Part shown: positions 14,897 through 17,712 of the stretch, in pieces
Layout of the letters: every line of letters begins with the position of its first letter
Numbering within the stretch: the first letter of the stretch is position 1
DNA from: Methylococcaceae bacterium
GTDB taxonomy: Bacteria; Pseudomonadota; Gammaproteobacteria; Methylococcales; Methylomonadaceae
Assembly: GCA_013140465.1 (NCBI GenBank)
Contig: JABFST010000090.1
Location: 1-17,712 of the forward strand
DNA length: 17,712 nt
Reading direction: 5' to 3'
The notes under the pieces: model-generated
Database searches by the model: none
Told to the model about the DNA's origin: nothing
What the model saw: the letters and a program-made list of their open reading frames with translations, nothing else
Translations under genes and position numbers: made by a program

Positions 14897-16348
14897 ATGA
14901 CCCCACTGTTTTATCGTCCCGCAAAACGCCGCGCCTTGGCCTTCTTAGGTTTGTTAGTGTTGGCCCTGGCTATATTAGGCGGCATGGTGTGGCGCAACTT
15001 GCATCATTTTGAGAGCGTCTTGTCGTATGTAGACTATTCGCACCGCATCCAAAACGTGTCGGTAGGTTTGCAACAAGCCTTATTGGCCTATGTGACCGAA
15101 ACTGGCGTTGCCGCCCAGCCTACCGCGTTGGCCAAAACCTTAGGCGAAATGCACACGCTGATGGATGACACGCGCTATTTGTCGCCCGAGACGCGTACCA
15201 ACCTACAAACCGTCAGCGGGCTATTGGCAGATGTAGACCACTTGGGGCATTTGGAAAAAAATGCCCGCCTCATCCAAGCCTTGGAAGTCATGGGCAAAAC
15301 CCTAGACGCAGAAGGTTTGCGGCGCGAACAGCAATTGGAAGACATCAACCTAGACACCCAAACCGAGCTGTATTACGCCTTGGCGACGTTTGTGCTGATT
15401 TTGCTGGGTGCGATGTTTTTTTTGCACTACCGGATTTTGCACCCGCTCAACGACTTAAGGCAGCTATTGGAACGGTTGACCGACGAAAATTACACGCCGA
15501 TCACGATTGACCATTTGGACCCTTTGCTGTTTCCGGTGTTTAACAGCTACAACGAAATGGTCGTACATCTGGCGGAGCTGGAAGAAGCCAAACGCCTGTA
15601 TGCGCAATCCTTACAACGGGAAGTCAGGCTGGCAACCCAAGCCCTGTTGGACCAACAAAATAGTTTGGCGCGGGCAGAACGTTTGGCGGCCATCGGCGAG
15701 GTGGCGGCGGAGTTTGCGCATGAAATCCGCAACCCCTTGGCGGGCATCCAAATGGCCTTCAGCAATTTGCGCAGGGAAATGGCAGACCCAAACCAATGCG
15801 ACCGCATAGAACTGATAGGCAATGAGTTAAAACGGTTGGCGCGCTTGCTTAATGACATGCTCGGACAAAGCCGCCATACCCCTGAGGCCGCCAGTGATGT
15901 TGACCTGAGCCGCTTGATACAAGACTTGCTGGCTCTCACCCGCTACCAAATTGCCGAATCGATAGGCTTAAGCAGCGACATACCCGATACCTTATGGGTG
16001 CATTTGCCAGAAAGCGGCGTGCGCCAAGCCCTGCTTAACTTATTGCTGAATGCCGCCGATGCCTTGGATGGGGCGGCAGGCACCATCTGTATTAAGGTGC
16101 GCACCGAAGCGTCGGGGCTGCGTTTGGAGGTGACCGACAACGGCCCCGGCTTTTGCCAAGACATGCTCGATTATGGCATCAGGCCGTTCCGTACCAGCCG
16201 ACAAACAGGCACAGGCTTGGGCTTGGTCATGGTGCAACGGTTTATTAAAGACAGTGGCGGCAGCATCACCCTCAGCAACTTGCAACCTCATGGCGCGTGC
16301 GTTAGCGTAGTGTTGCCAACAGCGTGTTTAACAGGAACAAAACCATGA
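14897..16348 (+). CDS. Membrane sensor histidine kinase of an NtrC-type two-component system
   Basis: A 483-residue inner-membrane kinase. TM1 (about 12-32) and TM2 (about 160-178) flank a helical periplasmic sensor (33-159) of four-helix type with no ligand motif I recognise. A HAMP-like linker (180-235) and a coiled coil lead to HisKA with His275 in AEFAHEIRNPLAGIQMAFSN, then HATPase_c with NLLLNAADAL (Asn385), DNGPGF (414-419) and TGTGLGL (437-443). The HEIRNPLAGI form and the short, REC-free layout are those of kinases paired with sigma-54 activators. The stop overlaps the next ATG (ATGA, 16345-16348), so the two are translated together. No clear Shine-Dalgarno precedes the ATG, and no sigma-54 site is convincing upstream. 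The signal sensed is unknown. Confidence 0.94.
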   Translation: MTPLFYRPAKRRALAFLGLLVLALAILGGMVWRNLHHFESVLSYVDYSHRIQNVSVGLQQALLAYVTETGVAAQPTALAKTLGEMHTLMDDTRYLSPETRTNLQTVSGLLADVDHLGHLEKNARLIQALEVMGKTLDAEGLRREQQLEDINLDTQTELYYALATFVLILLGAMFFLHYRILHPLNDLRQLLERLTDENYTPITIDHLDPLLFPVFNSYNEMVVHLAELEEAKRLYAQSLQREVRLATQALLDQQNSLARAERLAAIGEVAAEFAHEIRNPLAGIQMAFSNLRREMADPNQCDRIELIGNELKRLARLLNDMLGQSRHTPEAASDVDLSRLIQDLLALTRYQIAESIGLSSDIPDTLWVHLPESGVRQALLNLLLNAADALDGAAGTICIKVRTEASGLRLEVTDNGPGFCQDMLDYGIRPFRTSRQTGTGLGLVMVQRFIKDSGGSITLSNLQPHGACVSVVLPTACLTGTKP

Positions 16349-17712
16349 AAGAAACCTTACTCATCATTGAAGATGAAAAACTGTTAGGCTCAGAATTGTC
16401 GCGCCATTACCGCGCCCAAGGCTGGGATGTGGTCTTGGCCAGCAGCTTAGCCGAAGCCCGGGCTTTGTTGCTCAAAAATCGCATAGAACCGTTGTTGATA
16501 CTCTCCGACATGAATTTGCCCGACGGCAATGCCCTCGATTTTATGGAAGCCATGAAAAAACAGGCCAGCTATGCCGAATGGCTGTTTCTGACCGGATATG
16601 GCAGCGTCCCCGATTCGGTCCGCGCACTGCGCTTGGGGGCTTATGATTTTTTGGAAAAACCCTGTGATTTGGAACGCTTGGATTTGGTCGTCACCAGTGC
16701 CACGCGCAGCGCGTCGATCCAGCGTCGGGTGATAGACCAAACCAAGCAAGGACACCGCCGCTATTCGCCCGATGCCTATTTGGGGCATAGCGTACAAGCG
16801 CAAAACGTGCGGCAATTGTTGGCTAAGCTGACCCAAGTGCCGTTCAGTGCCTTAATTATTGGCGGTGAAAGCGGCACAGGCAAAGGCTTGACGGCACGGA
16901 TCCTGCACTACGGCGGCCCGCGTGCGCAACAACCTATGATTGAAGTCAATTGTGCGGCATTGCCGCGCGAATTGTTGGAATCGGAATTGTTTGGGCATGA
17001 GCCTGGGGCTTTTACGGGTGCATCAGGACGGCATCGTGGTTTGTTGGAACAAGCCGACGGCGGCACTTTGTTTATGGATGAAATTGGCGAAATGCCGCTG
17101 GATTTGCAGGCCAAATTGCTGAAGGCGATTGAAGACCATAAAGTGCGGCGTTTAGGTGGCGAAAAAGAAATTAGCGTTGATGTGCAAATAGTCGCCGCCA
17201 GCAACCGCGACTTAGAGCAGATGACCAGGGCAGGGAGTTTCCGTGCCGATTTATATCATCGCCTGAGTGTGTTTAAGGTGATTTTGCCGCCGTTGCGTGA
17301 AGCCGTTGAAGATTTGGACGAACTCGTGCCGCTGTTTGTCGCCGAATACAACGCCAAAGCCGGACGGCAGGTAAAAGAGATTCCCCAAGAGGTGTGGGAC
17401 AAGCTTAAGGCGCACCATTGGCCCGGAAATGTGCGGGAACTGCGCAACGTGATCGAGCGTTGCGTGCTGTTTTCAGATGGGGCCAGCTTTCCGGCACAAT
17501 GGCTGCAATTGCCGGGGCTAACACCGCAGGTGACGGCAAGTGCAGAGGCTGTCGGCATCGATACAGCCGAAACAGGCATCTACCTGCCTTTGGATGGCAG
17601 TATGGCCTTAGATGACATGGACAGGTTTATCATAAAAAATGCCCTAGAACGCGCCGACAATAACCTCACCGCCGCCGCGCGCGCACTGGGCGCAACCCGC
17701 GAAACCCTGCGC
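16345..17712 (+). CDS. NtrC-family sigma-54-dependent response regulator, 3' end beyond window
   Basis: The 456 visible residues form a sigma-54 activator. REC domain (1-120): Glu9/Asp10/Glu11, acceptor Asp55 in LSDMNLPDG and Lys105 in EKPCD. AAA+ domain (about 143-375): Walker A GGESGTGKG with Lys180, the sigma-54-contacting GAFTGA loop (221-226) intact, Walker B TLFMDEIGE with Asp245/Glu246, arginine finger region FRADLYHRLSVF and WPGNVREL (359-366). The start of a Fis-type helix-turn-helix (about 427-456, NNLTAAARALGATRETLR) is cut off by the window end, with perhaps 15-20 residues missing. AGGA lies 9 nt before the ATG, and the gene overlaps the kinase stop by 4 nt. It should activate sigma-54 promoters on phosphorylation by that kinase. 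The targets are not visible. Confidence 0.95.
   Translation, partial: MKETLLIIEDEKLLGSELSRHYRAQGWDVVLASSLAEARALLLKNRIEPLLILSDMNLPDGNALDFMEAMKKQASYAEWLFLTGYGSVPDSVRALRLGAYDFLEKPCDLERLDLVVTSATRSASIQRRVIDQTKQGHRRYSPDAYLGHSVQAQNVRQLLAKLTQVPFSALIIGGESGTGKGLTARILHYGGPRAQQPMIEVNCAALPRELLESELFGHEPGAFTGASGRHRGLLEQADGGTLFMDEIGEMPLDLQAKLLKAIEDHKVRRLGGEKEISVDVQIVAASNRDLEQMTRAGSFRADLYHRLSVFKVILPPLREAVEDLDELVPLFVAEYNAKAGRQVKEIPQEVWDKLKAHHWPGNVRELRNVIERCVLFSDGASFPAQWLQLPGLTPQVTASAEAVGIDTAETGIYLPLDGSMALDDMDRFIIKNALERADNNLTAAARALGATRETLR

Overview
The window looks like a chromosome segment of a gammaproteobacterial methanotroph (order Methylococcales, related to Methylobacter, Methylomonas or Methylovulum). 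The main clue is a side-by-side oxidosqualene cyclase and squalene monooxygenase, a bacterial sterol pair best known from Methylococcus and relatives. The succinylase-branch lysine genes, the cell-envelope protease and moderate G+C also fit. The assignment is inference from gene content; no rRNA or methane-oxidation gene is present to prove it.

Layout. (1) Positions 2-2942, plus strand: the 3' three quarters of an oxidosqualene cyclase gene, then squalene monooxygenase, joined by a 17-codon mini-ORF that overlaps both by ATGA. A hairpin at 2942-2962 separates them from the convergent genes. (2) Positions 8234-2983, minus strand: an M48 lipoprotein protease, dapC, dapD, a strong hairpin, a DUF1456 (YehS-like) gene, an acidic 80-residue protein, a YffB/ArsC-like gene and dapE. 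DapD, DapC and DapE act in succession, turning tetrahydrodipicolinate into LL-diaminopimelate for peptidoglycan and lysine. (3) Positions 12771-8364, minus strand: a CACHE-type hybrid sensor kinase, then a REC-PAS-GGDEF diguanylate cyclase, a plausible phosphorelay into c-di-GMP. Between them sits a 124-bp element with perfect 12-bp terminal inverted repeats and 8-bp flanking duplications: a miniature transposable element. (4) Positions 12772-13565: a long stretch with no convincing gene but with secondary structure and a consensus-like -10 box. (5) Positions 13566-17712, plus strand: a membrane-anchored TPR protein ending in a good terminator, a hairpin-rich gap, then a two-component pair, a membrane histidine kinase and an NtrC-type sigma-54 response regulator overlapping by 4 nt. 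The regulator runs off the window in its DNA-binding domain.

Most genes belong to known families. The less ordinary material is the cyclase active-site residue mix (Tyr/Asn/Val at the positions that steer lanosterol versus cycloartenol), the mini-ORF bridge, the miniature transposon between the kinase and the cyclase, and the structured intergenic regions. I did not find a clearly new defence, secretion or biosynthetic system.
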